Assembly: GCF_024808255.1 (NCBI RefSeq)
Contig: NZ_JANTYS010000026.1
Span: 1-64,000 of the forward strand
Source of the DNA: Mucilaginibacter dorajii
Lineage (GTDB): Bacteria; Bacteroidota; Bacteroidia; Sphingobacteriales; Sphingobacteriaceae
Reading direction: 5' to 3'
Length of the DNA stretch: 64,000 bases
Positions 47,840 through 56,638 of the stretch are shown here, piece after piece (within the stretch, counting starts at the first letter, position 1; the number at the start of each line of letters is the position of its first letter). The position numbers were made by a program, and so were the translations under genes. The notes under the pieces were generated by a model. It did not search any database. It had not been told where the DNA came from and saw only the letters and a list, made by a program, of their open reading frames with translations.

Positions 47840-49591
47840 CACTTCAGATGCCGTAACCAGGCTACTGTTATTACCAAAATTGCTCCTGATGTAAGTAAGC
47901 ACAGCCGCAATATCTCCGTCGCTTAAAAACGCATGTTTGGGCATTACACTGTTATAAGGTTTGTTTTTTACCGTTACAGGGCCTTCCAATCCACTTAATA
48001 ACACACGTATCCCCGGCTCCTTCTCCATATATTTTCCACCTGTAACCCATTCAGATCCGCTTAGTGGCGGAAACAGGTTACCATCGCCCTTGCCATTTTT
48101 TTGATGGCAGTTAACACAGTACTTATTGTAGATGAGCGCACCTCCTTTAAGCATGCCGGTGGCAAAATTGTTACGCACCTGGTTAGGTATCTTAAAATTG
48201 GGCAGTTGTTTACGCTGTTCCATTTTGGCAAGCTGGGCATTGCCAAATTTGGTTTTATCACCCCCATAAAAAATTCGCCAAACCCTACCCTTTTCAGTAT
48301 CGCTTACATATAACGATCCATCGGGGCCCATTGATAAACCCATCGGGCGGCATTCGGCATCGCTCACACTCACCACTGTGTTTCGCCCGGCAAAACCATC
48401 GGCAAAAATCTCCCAATTGCCTACTGGTTTACCATTTTTAAAAGGCACAAATGCCACAAAAAAGCCAGCCTGTGGATACGGCGACCGATTGGTTGAACCA
48501 TGGAAAGCCACAAAAGCCCCATTCTTATATCTTGCAGGGAACTGGTTACCGGTATAAAACAATAAATCATTGGGTGCCCAATGCGCCTGGAAAGCAATCA
48601 GGGGTTGCGCGTATTTAGCACCTTCGCCCGTTTTTTTGCCATCTCCGCCGTACTCGGGGTTAAGCAGTTTTTTATGCTGAATAGGGTCGTAATAATAATA
48701 TGGCCAGCCTACGTCGGTGCCTTGTTTTATTTTTAAAAACTCCTCGGCAGGTGCAACGGCACTTTGCCAGGCGCTAAACTTTTTGGGGAACAGCAACCGC
48801 AAATCGTCGCGCCCGTGCGCTACCACATACAGGCAATTATCGGCCGTGTTCCAATCCATAGCTACCACGCTGCGCAAACCCGTGGCGTAACGGGTGCCGT
48901 TTTTTTGCTGCTGATTGGGCTTTGCCTCATCAAACTGCCATATGCCGCCGTACTCCTGCAATAAGGGACAACCCTTAATCCCAGGTGAACCAGGCACCCT
49001 GTTTTGCTGTTGGCAAGCATTTGACGGAGCGCCAAAAGCAACATACATATGCCCATCATTATCAAAAGCCAAAGGCTTGGCATCATGTTCATGTTCGCCA
49101 TGGGCATCGTGCAAAATCAACTCCAACGGACCATCGGGCACCAGCGTATTAGGATTTAATTTGGTACGATAAACATTTACCTCCGAACTAAAATACAGGT
49201 ATCCCTTATGTACCCGCATACCCGTTCCATAGGGGCCTTTATCATCATAATTACCAAATTTTACAATCGTATCCGCCTTGCCATCATGATCAGTGTCCCG
49301 GGCGGCAACATTACCACCTATAGAATCCGGGAAGCGTAGTTTCACATAAATATCGCCGTTGGTATTTACGGCCAAATGCCTTGCCCGGCCGGCCAGGCTG
49401 TCAATCACAATAGTAGCCTTAAAATTACCCGGCAGGTAAAGCCCTCCATTATTCACATCCGCTTTAAGCGTTTTGTGTAAGTTGATAATTGTTGAAAAAC
49501 CAAACGTAATAACAGCAAGCACCAACGTAAATACAGTGGCTAAGGGTTTTCGTATGATTTTTTTCAGATTTAAAAAAATGGTGTTTTTCAT
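47813..49591 (-). CDS. PQQ-type sugar/sorbosone dehydrogenase fused to cytochrome c
   Basis: A 592-residue periplasmic protein with an N-terminal signal or membrane anchor ('KPLATVFTLVLAVITFGFST'). The six-bladed propeller of the glucose/sorbosone dehydrogenase family spans about 45-455: 'VNTNGDIYVKLRFPDS', 'FDNDGHMYVAFGAPSNACQ', 'YATGLRSVVAMDWN', 'GMGPDGSLY'-like 'SMGPDGSLYVSDTEKGRVWR'. The C-terminal cytochrome c domain has heme motif 'CVNCH' and distal Met in 'NSVMPKHAFLSDGD'. It would oxidise a sugar or alcohol with PQQ and pass electrons to the fused heme. The substrate is unknown and no PQQ biosynthesis genes are in view. Its last codons form one arm of the convergent gene's terminator. 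Confidence 0.88.
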   Translation of the reverse strand: MKNTIFLNLKKIIRKPLATVFTLVLAVITFGFSTIINLHKTLKADVNNGGLYLPGNFKATIVIDSLAGRARHLAVNTNGDIYVKLRFPDSIGGNVAARDTDHDGKADTIVKFGNYDDKGPYGTGMRVHKGYLYFSSEVNVYRTKLNPNTLVPDGPLELILHDAHGEHEHDAKPLAFDNDGHMYVAFGAPSNACQQQNRVPGSPGIKGCPLLQEYGGIWQFDEAKPNQQQKNGTRYATGLRSVVAMDWNTADNCLYVVAHGRDDLRLLFPKKFSAWQSAVAPAEEFLKIKQGTDVGWPYYYYDPIQHKKLLNPEYGGDGKKTGEGAKYAQPLIAFQAHWAPNDLLFYTGNQFPARYKNGAFVAFHGSTNRSPYPQAGFFVAFVPFKNGKPVGNWEIFADGFAGRNTVVSVSDAECRPMGLSMGPDGSLYVSDTEKGRVWRIFYGGDKTKFGNAQLAKMEQRKQLPNFKIPNQVRNNFATGMLKGGALIYNKYCVNCHQKNGKGDGNLFPPLSGSEWVTGGKYMEKEPGIRVLLSGLEGPVTVKNKPYNSVMPKHAFLSDGDIAAVLTYIRSNFGNNSSLVTASEVKKIRASLK

Positions 49592-50390
49592 ACAGGGGAT
49601 CTTGCTGATTGTGATCGGCAGCCGGTAACTGCCGGTAGTAAAAGGATTTTGAACGGTAAATGTTTAGAAATTCTGTCGGAAAAATCAGAGCTAAAAAAAA
49701 CAATTTCCCTGCCCGAGCGGTAAGGAGTAAAAGGCAAATCGCTTTTAATATTTAACTTAATTTTCTCACAGGCTGAGAGCTGAGTAAACACGAATTTAAC
49801 TACCCGTAAGATAGATGATAGCTAATTTAACGAATTTCTTCAATCACATTTTAACTCGGGCTACAGGGAAAACGCGGTTAATTGGGTTAACATAACTTAA
49901 CATATTTCAGATAAAATACATCATAATTACATAATAATCAATACTTTGTATTTTTGCATGGTTAACACAAAAATGATGTGCCGCGCAATTTAGGCACACC
50001 CAATATTTGTGTCTGTTGCTGGTCAATACAAGCCTCTTCTATACCTGCATTACTTAACCAGGACCAGGCAATAAAAACAAAGTATTGTTTGATGCTTATC
50101 TCTTTCCTGCTCCTTAAGCTTATTCCCTTACTTATTATTAAATAACAGCTTATCCCTGTTAACTAATTAGATGCGTTGCCCTGATTTGGGTATCGATCAA
50201 CTCCAAAATTCGTGCAATTCGATTAAATTGTAACCGGGGCGGCGGGCATTCGTGTCTAACTCAAAAAAGGTATCTTAAGATAACCCGTATTCATTCCTGG
50301 TGGGTAAAAGCGATTTCTCTGTAAGGAGTAAACATTTTCCGTATCATCTTTAATAAAAACCCTATCTTATCGTCCTTAATTAATTTAATC
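49592..50390. other. 799-bp intergenic region without a recognised gene
   Basis: AT-rich divergent spacer between the dehydrogenase and permease genes. TATTTTTG (49949-49956) matches a -7 element on the plus strand, but no TTTG lies at the right spacing. AATTCGTGCAATT near 50206-50218 recalls the termini of the element at 8635-8834. I could not match any riboswitch or small RNA. No open frame resembles a protein family. Confidence 0.6.
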
Positions 50391-51698
50391 ATGCCCGCTT
50401 CAGAGAAAAAATTAGGCTTGTGGACCAGCACCTCCCTGGTGGTAGGTAATATGATAGGTGCCGGTGTGTTTTTATTGCCGGCCGCCATGGCCTCGTTTGG
50501 CAGCATTGGTTTATTAGGTTGGGTGTTCTCGGCTATTGGTTCCTTTTTCCTGGCAAAGGTATTCAGCAACATGAGTAAGCTGCTGCCACACGCAACAGGT
50601 GGTCCATATGCCTTTACACGTAACGGCCTGGGCGATTTTGCCGGCTTTTTAGTGGCCTGGGGATACTTTTTAGCTACTTCTTGTGCCAACGCAGCTATCA
50701 CTATATCGTTAATCAGCGCGCTTAGCACCTTTTTCCCGGTGTTGGGTACCAGCAGTTTGGCTGCGGTAACTGCGGGCCTGTGTGCTATCTGGTTGCTTAC
50801 CTATATCAATACCCTTGGCGTAGTTACAAGTGGCAAGCTACAATTGATAACCACTATTTTAAAGGTTTTACCGCTTTTATTGGTGGCGCTTGGCGGTTTG
50901 TTTTTTTTACAGGCTAAAAACTTTTTGCCTTTCAACAGCAGCGGCAAAACCGTATACGGAGCCATTAGTGCTACAGCCGCAATGACCATGTTTTCGTTTG
51001 TTGGTATTGAAGCCGCTACGGTGCCGGCAGGCAGTGTCGAGAATCCCGAAAAAACAGTTCCAAGAGCCACCTTACTGGGTTTGTTGATAGCCACTTTGGT
51101 TTATATTTTAGGCAGCGTCAGCGTTATGGGTATTATACCATCGGTGCAGCTACAACATTCATTAACACCTTATGCTGATGCCGCAGTAGTAATTTATGGT
51201 AGCAATGCGCGATACTGGATAAGCGCCGGCGTGGCCATAGCTGCCTTTGGCGCGCTCAACGGCTGGACACTGATGCAGGGCCAGATGCCCTTCGCTACAG
51301 CACAAGACAAACTATTTCCAGCGGTTTTCAGCAGGCAAAATAAAAAGGGAGTTCCTTATGTTGGTGTTTTATTAAACAGTGTAATGGTATCGTGTTTTAT
51401 TTACATGAACTATAACAAAGGCATGGTTGAGCAATTCAGGTTTTTGCTGTTATTATCCCTGCTATGTATGCTTATTCCTTATCTTCTTTCGGCAGCATCG
51501 TACCTCATTATCAGGGCTAAAAGCAATATAAAAGATGGCTGGCTTAGCGCAATATTGTTAGGTATTATAGCATTTGGCTATGCACTATGGAACATTGCCG
51601 GCAGCGGTAAGGAAGCCGTTTATTACGGTTTTTTACTGCTGATGGCCAGCGTGCCTTTTTACGTTTGGGTAGCTTATAAAAAAAACAGCGGGCAGTAA
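50391..51698 (+). CDS. APC-superfamily amino acid permease
   Basis: A 435-residue inner-membrane transporter with 12 predicted helices. The first-helix motif 'VVGNMIGAGVFLLPAAMA' is the unwound substrate-binding GxG region of the APC fold. 'TGGPYAFTRNGLGDFAGFLVAWGYF' (in part) is the second family block, and 'MFSFVGIEAATVPAGSVENPEKTVPRA' (in part) the helix 6 block. It is closest in pattern to the basic amino acid/polyamine antiporter group (AdiC/PotE-like). No decarboxylase gene is adjacent, so exchange with a decarboxylation product is not supported. Apparently monocistronic, with a long upstream spacer. Confidence 0.88.
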   Translation: MPASEKKLGLWTSTSLVVGNMIGAGVFLLPAAMASFGSIGLLGWVFSAIGSFFLAKVFSNMSKLLPHATGGPYAFTRNGLGDFAGFLVAWGYFLATSCANAAITISLISALSTFFPVLGTSSLAAVTAGLCAIWLLTYINTLGVVTSGKLQLITTILKVLPLLLVALGGLFFLQAKNFLPFNSSGKTVYGAISATAAMTMFSFVGIEAATVPAGSVENPEKTVPRATLLGLLIATLVYILGSVSVMGIIPSVQLQHSLTPYADAAVVIYGSNARYWISAGVAIAAFGALNGWTLMQGQMPFATAQDKLFPAVFSRQNKKGVPYVGVLLNSVMVSCFIYMNYNKGMVEQFRFLLLLSLLCMLIPYLLSAASYLIIRAKSNIKDGWLSAILLGIIAFGYALWNIAGSGKEAVYYGFLLLMASVPFYVWVAYKKNSGQ

Positions 51699-52025
51699 GA
51701 AGTTTGCAGTGGTCGGTTTACAGTTAGCAACGTGAATTTAATATGGCAATAAATTTAAAGATCAACCGCTATGCGGAAACTAAACGACGAGCTAACAAAC
51801 ATTTAAATCTCACAAACCATTAAAATTCATAATAGTGCTTTTATAGCACAGCGTATTGATATTTTTACATTTGATTACAGTATATATTTACTTATATGAT
51901 ATTCAATTACTTACACCGTGCGTCAAATTTCTAAATGTTAAATTTGGTGTTGTAACTGTTAAATCTACGGCTCTGCTTTTGATTACTAAGATTTTAGTTA
52001 TACCTTGGTTTTCATAAACAACCTT
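51699..52025. other. 327-bp AT-rich spacer before the beta-barrel gene
   Basis: No gene. Two TAnnTTTG matches are present, TACATTTG (51866-51873) and TAAATTTG (51939-51946). Neither has a TTTG at 19-20 bp upstream, so the promoter for the downstream pair cannot be fixed. The second would give a leader of about 75 nt. Confidence 0.5.
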
Positions 52026-54827
52026 ATGAAAATCACAATACCTGCACTAATACTACTCTGCTTGAGTACGTTTTCTGTTTTTGCGCAAAATTCGTATTCT
52101 ATCAAAGGCTCGGTTGCCGACACAGCCGCCAATTCTAAATTAACCAATGCCACCGTTGCTGTTTTAAACGCCAAAGATTCTATCCTGCAAAAGTTTACCA
52201 GGGTAAACGAAGGGCAGTTTGCCATTAACAACTTAAAAAAGGGAAAATTCATCCTGTTGGTAACCTACTCTGGCTACGCCGATTTTGTGGAGCGTTTCAC
52301 GCTCGATTCGGCACATACTACGCATGATTTTGGCCGGATAAAAATGATCCTGAAAACGCAGCTTTTACAAGAGGTAATCATAAAAGCCAAAGTAGCGGCC
52401 GTAAAAATCAAAGGCGATACCACCGAGTTTAATGCCGCCGCATTTACCGTACAACCCAATGCCAAGGTAGAGGACCTGCTGAAGGAGCTACCCGGTATAC
52501 AGGTTGATAAGGATGGCAAAATTACCGCCCAGGGCCAAACCGTAAGTAAGGTTTTGGTTGATGGCGAAGAATTTTTTGGTGATGACCCTACATTGGTTAC
52601 CAAAAACCTGCGGGCAGATATGGTTGATAAGGTACAGCTATATGATAAAAAAAGTGACCAGGCAGCCTTTACCGGTATTGATGACGGGGTAAAAAACAAA
52701 ACCATCAATATAAAACTTAAAGAAGATAAAAAGAACGGCTATTTTGGTAAGTTGGATGCCGAAGGTGGTACAGGCAAATATTACCAGGAGCAGCTGATGT
52801 TTAACCGTTTTAAAGGCAAGCAAAAATTCTCGGTTTATGGTACTATAGGTAATACCGGCAAGGTAGGCCTTGGCTGGCGCGACGAAAATAAATACGGAGG
52901 AACAGGCCTTGAATTTGCCGACGACGGCGGCTTATACTTTAACGGTGGTGGTGGCGAAAGCGATCTTGATACCTGGAACGGCCGTTTTGAAGGCGAGGGT
53001 ATCCCATTGGCGCGTACCGCGGGCGCACATTATGATACCAAATGGGGTTCAGATAAGCAATCGCTTAATGCAAACTACAAAATAGGATCATTAGATGTAG
53101 ATGGCACCAAAAACACGCAAACTCAAAATACATTACCGGGCAATTTCATCAACAGTAACTCCGATCAAACCTTTCATAAATATAGTTTTCGTCAAAAGCT
53201 TGATTTAACCTACCAGGTGAAACTGGATACCACGACGAACTTAAAAATAATGACTGATGGTACTGATAAGGATAGTAAGATCAATACTAACTATAACGCT
53301 ACCAGTTTACGGCAGAATGGTACCAAACTAAACACCAACAACCGCACGGTAACCAATGATGTTACCGATAAAATATTTCACGCAAGCGCTTTTTATACCA
53401 AAAAATTCAAAAAGGTCGGTCGTACTTTATCAGTAAACGTTAGCGAGGCTTATAATGAAAGCAGCGCCAAAGGCTTCTTAAAATCAAACACCACGTTTTA
53501 TGATACCCTTGAAAAGGTAACCGGTACACCGCAAGTTATTGATCAACGCAAGACTACCGAAACCAAAAACAATGTATTGAGCTCCAATATTACTTACACC
53601 GAGCCGCTATCTAAAAAGTTCTCGGCAGTAATTAACTATGGTATCAGCGTTGATAATGGCAGTTCGGACAGGCGTTCATACAACCAATCGGCACCAGGTG
53701 TTTATAATGTGCAGATAGACTCGCTGAGTAATAATTATAAACTTAACCAACTTACTAACCAGGCCGGGTTAAACTTTAATTACAAAAGCAAAAAGAGCAC
53801 TTTTAACTTTGGTACCAAGGCCGCAACGGTTAACTTTAAACAGATAGATTTGTTTAATGATGCCAATTCACGCACCCGTAATTTTGTAAACTGGTTTCCG
53901 CAAGCCACCTATCAATATCGCTTTTCGCAAAATCAATCTGTCCGCGTAAGCTATAATGGTAATACTGCGCAGCCAACTATCGATCAAATTCAGCCGGTGA
54001 GGGTAAATACCGATCCGTTGAACGTAACCGTGGGTAACCCTAACCTTAAACCATCATTTACCAACCGTTTTTCATTATGGTATAACTCTTATAAAGTTAT
54101 CAGCGAGGAATCACTTTACATCGGCGGCTCGTACAGTAACACAACCAACCCTATTGTGAGTAACGTAACGACGGATACAACATCGGGTAAAAGTATCTTC
54201 CAGTCATCTAACCTTAACAAGCAAACCGTTAACATGTATGCCAACTTTTATTATGGCCGCAAGATCCCTATTGGCGATATCAATGCCGGTTTAGGCGGCG
54301 ATGCCAATGGCAATACGTACTACAACTTATCAAACGGCAAGCTTAATAAAACAACATCGTATACCTACTCTGCTAACATTAGCCTGTCAAAATACAAGCA
54401 AAAAAAATATGATGTATACATTTCTGCGGGGCCAACCTATACCCTTAACTCGTCATCGCTTTTGCCAAACGTAAATAACAATGGTAGAGGATTTAATGCC
54501 AATGGCGGTTTTAATTTATACCTGCCGGCACATTTTTCGATAGGCAGCGATGGTTCATACCAGTATAATGCTAAAACACAGTCGTTCCCCGAGGATTTTA
54601 AACGTACCATACTTAATGCCAACATTGCCAAATCATTTATGAAGGACGAAAGCATTAAGGTAACTTTAAGTGGTAATGACCTGCTTAACCAAAATAAGGG
54701 ATACAACCGAAGCGGATCTGCCGGCATTTTAACACAGGACCGTTATACTGCCATCAGAAGATACTTTATGCTGGGCATTAGCTGGGATTTTAATCATGTT
54801 GGCGGCGGCGTAGCAACTAAAAAATAA
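52026..54827 (+). CDS. TonB-receptor-like outer-membrane beta-barrel protein
   Basis: A 933-residue protein. The signal peptide is 'MKITIPALILLCLSTFSVFA'. A carboxypeptidase-regulatory-like domain follows (about 25-105, 'SIKGSVADTAANSKLTNATV'), then a TonB plug-like segment (about 140-220, 'KVEDLLKELPGIQVDKDGKI', 'KVLVDGEEFFGDDP'). The outer-membrane beta-barrel (OMP_b-brl_3 type) forms the rest, ending in 'YFMLGISWDF'. Such proteins probably take up or export small compounds or peptides, but few have known substrates. The start at 52026 gives the signal peptide; an earlier ATG at 52005 adds seven residues. It is paired 5 bp upstream of a GLPGLI gene, a conserved arrangement in Bacteroidota. 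Confidence 0.88.
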   Translation: MKITIPALILLCLSTFSVFAQNSYSIKGSVADTAANSKLTNATVAVLNAKDSILQKFTRVNEGQFAINNLKKGKFILLVTYSGYADFVERFTLDSAHTTHDFGRIKMILKTQLLQEVIIKAKVAAVKIKGDTTEFNAAAFTVQPNAKVEDLLKELPGIQVDKDGKITAQGQTVSKVLVDGEEFFGDDPTLVTKNLRADMVDKVQLYDKKSDQAAFTGIDDGVKNKTINIKLKEDKKNGYFGKLDAEGGTGKYYQEQLMFNRFKGKQKFSVYGTIGNTGKVGLGWRDENKYGGTGLEFADDGGLYFNGGGGESDLDTWNGRFEGEGIPLARTAGAHYDTKWGSDKQSLNANYKIGSLDVDGTKNTQTQNTLPGNFINSNSDQTFHKYSFRQKLDLTYQVKLDTTTNLKIMTDGTDKDSKINTNYNATSLRQNGTKLNTNNRTVTNDVTDKIFHASAFYTKKFKKVGRTLSVNVSEAYNESSAKGFLKSNTTFYDTLEKVTGTPQVIDQRKTTETKNNVLSSNITYTEPLSKKFSAVINYGISVDNGSSDRRSYNQSAPGVYNVQIDSLSNNYKLNQLTNQAGLNFNYKSKKSTFNFGTKAATVNFKQIDLFNDANSRTRNFVNWFPQATYQYRFSQNQSVRVSYNGNTAQPTIDQIQPVRVNTDPLNVTVGNPNLKPSFTNRFSLWYNSYKVISEESLYIGGSYSNTTNPIVSNVTTDTTSGKSIFQSSNLNKQTVNMYANFYYGRKIPIGDINAGLGGDANGNTYYNLSNGKLNKTTSYTYSANISLSKYKQKKYDVYISAGPTYTLNSSSLLPNVNNNGRGFNANGGFNLYLPAHFSIGSDGSYQYNAKTQSFPEDFKRTILNANIAKSFMKDESIKVTLSGNDLLNQNKGYNRSGSAGILTQDRYTAIRRYFMLGISWDFNHVGGGVATKK

Positions 54828-54832
54828 AAACT

Positions 54833-55609
54833 ATGAAAAACCTTATAATCACCACCTGTATCATTGCCATCTGCAGCAGCGCCGTGTTTGGCCAAAACAA
54901 ACACTTTACTGTACACGGCAGCATCGAGTTTGAAAAAACAGTGAACATGTTTGCTTTTTTTGAAAGGCAGATCAACAAAAACAACGAAGATTTTCTTCGC
55001 TCTGCTTTTGACTCGTATAAAAAAACGCAGCCTCAATTTAAAAAGCTTAAAAGCACGCTCACTTTTGGCGATAACAAAACGCTATACACGCCCATAGAAT
55101 CTGACGTGCAGGAAAACGGTTTCTTTTTTGGCGATAGCCCGGTTACCAACCAGGTGAATACCATTGCCGACGATTTAACAACAGGCCAAAGCATTAACCA
55201 GAAAAAAGTTTTTGAAACAACCTTTTTGGTAAAAGACAGCCTGCGTAAAATAAACTGGAAGATAACTACCGAAACCCGCGAAATAGCCGGCTTTACCTGT
55301 CGCCGTGCAAATGCCGTGGTGATGGACTCCATTTATGTAGTTGCTTTTTATACCGATGACATAGCGGTATCGGGCGGACCAGAAACTTTTACCGGCCTGC
55401 CGGGAATGATATTGGGTCTGGCTTTACCGCACGAAAACGTAACCTGGTTTGCCACCAAAGTAAACGAGATCCCGGTTGACGAAAAATCACTTACCCCGCC
55501 AAAAAAAGGTAAAGTGGTAACTAACCAGCAACTGGCAGCAACTCTGAAGAATGTAATGAAGGATTGGGGAACTTACGCCAACGCCTATTTAAAAGCCTTT
55601 AGCCTATAA
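54833..55609 (+). CDS. GLPGLI family protein
   Basis: A 258-residue secreted or periplasmic protein named for its motif, here 'FTGLPGMILGLALP' at about 184-197. The signal peptide is 'MKNLIITTCIIAICSSAVFG'. 'KINWKITTETREIAGFTCRRA' (in part) is the second conserved block (W.i..e.k.I.Gy.c.kA). Family members are specific to Bacteroidota and usually adjoin an outer-membrane barrel gene, as here. They may work with the barrel, but their function is unknown. Followed by a clear terminator. Confidence 0.9.
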   Translation: MKNLIITTCIIAICSSAVFGQNKHFTVHGSIEFEKTVNMFAFFERQINKNNEDFLRSAFDSYKKTQPQFKKLKSTLTFGDNKTLYTPIESDVQENGFFFGDSPVTNQVNTIADDLTTGQSINQKKVFETTFLVKDSLRKINWKITTETREIAGFTCRRANAVVMDSIYVVAFYTDDIAVSGGPETFTGLPGMILGLALPHENVTWFATKVNEIPVDEKSLTPPKKGKVVTNQQLAATLKNVMKDWGTYANAYLKAFSL

Positions 55610-55633
55610 CACAACCTGCACAATTGATTTATC

Positions 55634-55670
55634 GCCCCGTTATGTTAAAAGCTGAACGGGGCTTTTTTTT
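55634..55670 (+). terminator. intrinsic terminator after the GLPGLI gene
   Basis: GCCCCGTT (55634-55641) pairs with AACGGGGC (55655-55662) and is followed by TTTTTTTT (55663-55670). It ends the beta-barrel/GLPGLI operon and runs directly into a ten-G tract. Confidence 0.88.
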
Positions 55671-55905
55671 GGGGGGGGGGCTACCGTGTACCCACATCTT
55701 TTTATTAAAGAAAAATGTCATTTCGAACGAGCAAGCGCAGGGAAAAGCGGGGGTGCGAGGAGAAATCTTATACGCTTTGTATGGTCGAATGTCCGCTTTT
55801 AGAAGATTTCTCCTCACCTCCGGCGCGCAATCCCACCCTGGTTCGTTCGTAATGACAACTGTTTTTATTTGGAGAGTAGTTTAACAAGATGTGGGTACAT
55901 GGTAG
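55671..55905. repeat. G10 tract and 225-bp inverted-repeat element
   Basis: Ten G (55671-55680) follow the terminator T-run. Then CTACCGTGTACCCACATCTT (55681-55700) is inverted at 55886-55905 with 19 of 20 matches. The enclosed ~185 bp carry an internal palindrome: GTCATTTCGAACGA..GAGAAATCTT on the left and AAGATTTCTCCTC..TTCGTTCGTAATGAC on the right. No coding capacity. MITE-like in structure. Confidence 0.7.
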
Positions 55906-55964
55906 GGGGATTCGGAAAACCTTTATTTTTACAGTATCGCTATACAATGCTTAGCTTTGAGGAT

Positions 55965-56624
55965 ATGAAAATTAAAACCATTATAACAGGCGCAACAGGT
56001 ATGGTTGGCGAAGGTGTGTTATTAGAATGCCTGAATAATCCCGACGTGGAGCAAATATTGGTTATTAATCGCAGACCGGGCGGCGTAACGCACCCCAAAC
56101 TGCGCGAGATCATTCATAAAGACCTGATGAACCTTGCTCCTATTGAAGCGGAACTGGCCGGCTATAATGCCTGTTTTTTTTGCGCGGGGATTTCATCAGT
56201 TGGCATCAGTAAAGAAGAATATAAACATATCACCTACGATATAACCCTTGGCTTTGGCCAAACCCTGGCAAAGCTAAACCCCGATACCACTTTTTGTTAT
56301 GTTACCGGTGCCGGCACTGATAGCAGCGAGCAAGGCAAAGTAGCCTGGGCACGCGTAAAAGGCGCTACTGAAAATGACTTGCTCAAGATTTTTAAAAACG
56401 GGTATATGTTTCGGCCTGGTTTTATGAAAGCCACAGAAGGGCAAAAAAAAATAAAAAGCTTTTATAAATACATTGCCTGGTTATATCCAATTGGCCGGGC
56501 GCTTTATCCCGCCGGCTTTTGTACCCTAAAAGAAGTTGGGCAGGCCATGATCAAGGCTGCCACTAAAGGTTACTCAAAAAAAGTTCTGGAGGTGAAGGAT
56601 ATTGTTGAGCTGGCGAAAGCTTAA
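55965..56624 (+). CDS. Rossmann-fold NAD(P)-binding protein (epimerase/SDR-like)
   Basis: A 219-residue protein starting 'MKIKTIITGATGMVGEGVLL', an extended-SDR/NmrA-like dinucleotide motif TGATGxVG. 'ACFFCAGISSVGISKEEY' follows the second Rossmann crossover, and 'FCYVTGAGTDSSEQ' occupies the catalytic Ser/Thr strand. 'WARVKGATENDLL' carries the YxxxK-like position, but with Arg in place of Tyr, so classic SDR catalysis is doubtful. The start at 55965 was chosen because it puts the nucleotide motif at residue 8. Earlier in-frame ATGs (55869, 55947) overlap or abut the repeat element. The function is unknown; such small proteins are often called epimerases without evidence. Confidence 0.82.
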   Translation: MKIKTIITGATGMVGEGVLLECLNNPDVEQILVINRRPGGVTHPKLREIIHKDLMNLAPIEAELAGYNACFFCAGISSVGISKEEYKHITYDITLGFGQTLAKLNPDTTFCYVTGAGTDSSEQGKVAWARVKGATENDLLKIFKNGYMFRPGFMKATEGQKKIKSFYKYIAWLYPIGRALYPAGFCTLKEVGQAMIKAATKGYSKKVLEVKDIVELAKA

Positions 56625-56638
56625 GCAGTTAGCTTGCC

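Noticed and set aside
49592-50390. Possible riboswitch before the amino acid permease
   Set aside because: The long leader invited the idea, but I found no lysine, glycine, SAM or TPP core sequences and no terminator/antiterminator pair.
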